7,323 nt of DNA from Candidatus Poribacteria bacterium (GTDB lineage Bacteria; Poribacteria; WGA-4E; WGA-3G), in assembly GCA_007571355.1 (NCBI GenBank), contig RKRO01000119.1:1-7323 (forward strand). Direction: 5' to 3'. The position numbers and the translations under genes are program-made. Numbering within the stretch: position 1 is the stretch's first letter; each line of letters starts with the position of its first letter. This document shows, piece by piece, positions 5,960-7,323 of this stretch. Below the pieces are notes generated by a model. That model was not told the DNA's origin and searched no databases. It saw only the letters and a list, made by a program, of their open reading frames with translations.

Positions 5960-7323
5960 ATGTTGAGACAGAAAAGGACCTCTCCATATTTCATATTTTC
6001 ACTCCTTATTCATTTCCTGTTGTTATTGGTGATATGGTTGTCGATTCCTAATGAGCCACTATTACCATCGATTCCTGATAAAATAGATCCTGATAAAATA
6101 GACAGTTGGATAGTGAAGGTTAAACCTTTGCCACCTCCCGCCAAACCACGTATTGTTAAACCTACCGCGCCTGCTGAACCTGAGATCGTTGAAGAATCGA
6201 AACCACAGATGCCACCAAAACCGAAAGCCGGTATGCGTTCAACTTGGGGGATAGCAGATCAGGACACACCTGTGGTAGCCGCCAGACCCAAAACGCGCAG
6301 GCAAGAGGGGGCCAATCGCACACCGGAAACCGGAAACGGAGTATCCCAGGCGAGTCCTACCGTTAGCAAACCTACAAGTTATAATGTTGAGAATCGTTTA
6401 AGAACGCATTCCATCACGCAGTCGGTAGCCGTACCTGCAACGTCACCGAAAACTGACCATATCGCACCGCAAGGAGAAACGAAACAGATTGCTTTAGAGG
6501 CAGATGACGATTTGAACAATTTGGGTACCTCTCCAGCAGTCGATGCCCCCGCGATTCACTACGGAAGTAAGCGCGGTGATGCACTCCGAGTAACAAGCAT
6601 AGGCAATTCTTGGGGGGGCGGCAGCACCTCTGCCGGCGGCGGTGTCGGCGGCGTTTTCGTCTACATGATGAAGGATATTGCCAATACACTCGCAGAAGCC
6701 ACTACAGCGAAGAAAGTTGATATTATCTTCGTGCTTGACGAAACCGCGAGTATGGTCGATAACATCCGCGGTATCCGTGCCTATGTCGATTTCCTCTTTG
6801 AAACTATGGAACGAGAAGGGCGGGATACCACTTTCGGGTTAGTGACCTTCACAGATACAACAAAAAGGTATGGACGCACGGACGACCTCGGAACCTTTAA
6901 GAATTGGCTTTTCAAAATCGGTGTTGATGGCGGCGGCGACATCGCTGAAGCCGGATTAGATGGGCTCATGACCGCAGTAAAGGAAACCAAGTTCCGGAGG
7001 GGCGCACAACGTTTCATTGTGCTCGCCAGTGACGGCGCATTCCATGATGCCGATTACGACGGACGGTCTCCCTATAGCCTTGATGAAGTGATTGAAACAT
7101 TACAAAAAGAACGTGTGCGAGTCGATGTCATCGGTATAGATTACCTGCCAATCCGGCAGATCGCCTTAGCGACCGGCGGAACCTGGCGCGCAATCCCCGG
7201 CAGAGGCTACCTCGAATATGTCCCACCATTAACATTGACCGTGAAACTGTTCTCGAAATTAGGAACACTCGGATTTGGAAACGGACGCGTTGATGATAAA
7301 ATTACTGTCTATATTAATAATCC
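5960..7323 (+). CDS. Membrane-anchored von Willebrand factor A protein with TonB-like N-terminus, cut off by the window edge
   Basis: The frame is open for 454 codons from the ATG at 5960 to the window end, so the C-terminus is missing. Residues 1-8 are basic and 9-29 form one transmembrane helix (FIFSLLIHFLLLLVIWLSI) without a clear cleavage site. A proline- and lysine-rich stretch follows (about 50-110, with VKPLPPPAKP and MPPKPK), the arrangement of TonB-type energy transducers that span the periplasm. Residues 111-215 are low-complexity and polar, then a glycine-rich patch covers 219-231. The vWA domain starts near 252 (VDIIFVLDETAS). MIDAS residues are Asp260, Thr262 and Ser264 (DxTxS in place of DxSxS) and Asp358 (ASDGAF); a GGGD motif (324-327) sits where a Thr-containing loop is common. 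vWA domains bind protein partners through a divalent metal. The domain probably faces the periplasm. No TonB C-terminal domain is visible in the part present. The partner is unknown. Confidence 0.85.
   Translation, partial: MLRQKRTSPYFIFSLLIHFLLLLVIWLSIPNEPLLPSIPDKIDPDKIDSWIVKVKPLPPPAKPRIVKPTAPAEPEIVEESKPQMPPKPKAGMRSTWGIADQDTPVVAARPKTRRQEGANRTPETGNGVSQASPTVSKPTSYNVENRLRTHSITQSVAVPATSPKTDHIAPQGETKQIALEADDDLNNLGTSPAVDAPAIHYGSKRGDALRVTSIGNSWGGGSTSAGGGVGGVFVYMMKDIANTLAEATTAKKVDIIFVLDETASMVDNIRGIRAYVDFLFETMEREGRDTTFGLVTFTDTTKRYGRTDDLGTFKNWLFKIGVDGGGDIAEAGLDGLMTAVKETKFRRGAQRFIVLASDGAFHDADYDGRSPYSLDEVIETLQKERVRVDVIGIDYLPIRQIALATGGTWRAIPGRGYLEYVPPLTLTVKLFSKLGTLGFGNGRVDDKITVYINN
6073..6102 (+). repeat. 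Exact 15-bp tandem duplication inside the vWA gene
   Basis: TCCTGATAAAATAGA occurs twice without a gap (6073-6087 and 6088-6102). In frame it duplicates five residues, giving PDKIDPDKID just after the membrane helix. The copies are identical, which suggests a recent duplication, and the length keeps the frame. It lies in the linker, where length change should be tolerated. Confidence 0.85.

Noticed and set aside
1..7323. A defence island, CRISPR array, transposon or other undescribed multi-gene system
   Set aside because: No regularly spaced repeats, recombinase, nuclease-effector pairs or transfer genes are visible. A DinG-type helicase next to envelope proteases does not by itself indicate a type IV CRISPR or other defence locus.

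Overview
The window holds five protein-coding genes: three on the minus strand to the left (DinG-type helicase, HtrA/Deg protease, M28 peptidase) and two on the plus strand to the right (TGS-domain GTPase, von Willebrand factor A protein). The helicase and the vWA gene run off the left and right edges. I see no rRNA, tRNA, CRISPR array, transposase, phage gene or integron. I also see no convincing new multi-gene system; the points of interest are residue-level departures in otherwise recognisable families.

The source looks like an uncultured Gram-negative-type bacterium with a periplasm. It has a lipoprotein protease, a secreted peptidase with a C-terminal FlgD-like beta-domain, and a TonB-like N-terminus on the vWA protein. 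The GTPase belongs to a short DRG-like family. Base composition is moderate, and small palindromic elements sit in the intergenic gaps. Together these remind me of Candidatus Poribacteria or a similar poorly cultured phylum. That is recall plus inference, not a demonstrated placement.

Layout. Positions 1-1492 (minus) encode the first 497 residues of a DinG/XPD-type helicase. Positions 1600-2943 (minus) encode a complete HtrA/Deg serine protease, preceded by the best promoter in the window, which has an inverted repeat between its -35 and -10 boxes. A small hairpin element lies just after the stop of the next gene. Positions 3089 to about 4702 (minus) encode a secreted M28 metallopeptidase with two extra C-terminal beta-domains. 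A divergent intergenic region of about 190 bp separates it from the GTPase at 4893-5843 (plus). A 116 bp gap with two inverted repeats follows, then the membrane-anchored vWA protein from 5960 to the right edge.

How the genes relate. HtrA, the M28 peptidase and the vWA protein are predicted to act outside the cytoplasm: quality control of envelope proteins, extracellular peptide processing, and metal-dependent protein binding. The helicase and the GTPase are cytoplasmic housekeeping proteins. HtrA and the helicase may share a transcript, since they are 107 bp apart on the same strand with no clear promoter between them. The M28 gene appears to have its own promoter. Nothing suggests that all five form one pathway.
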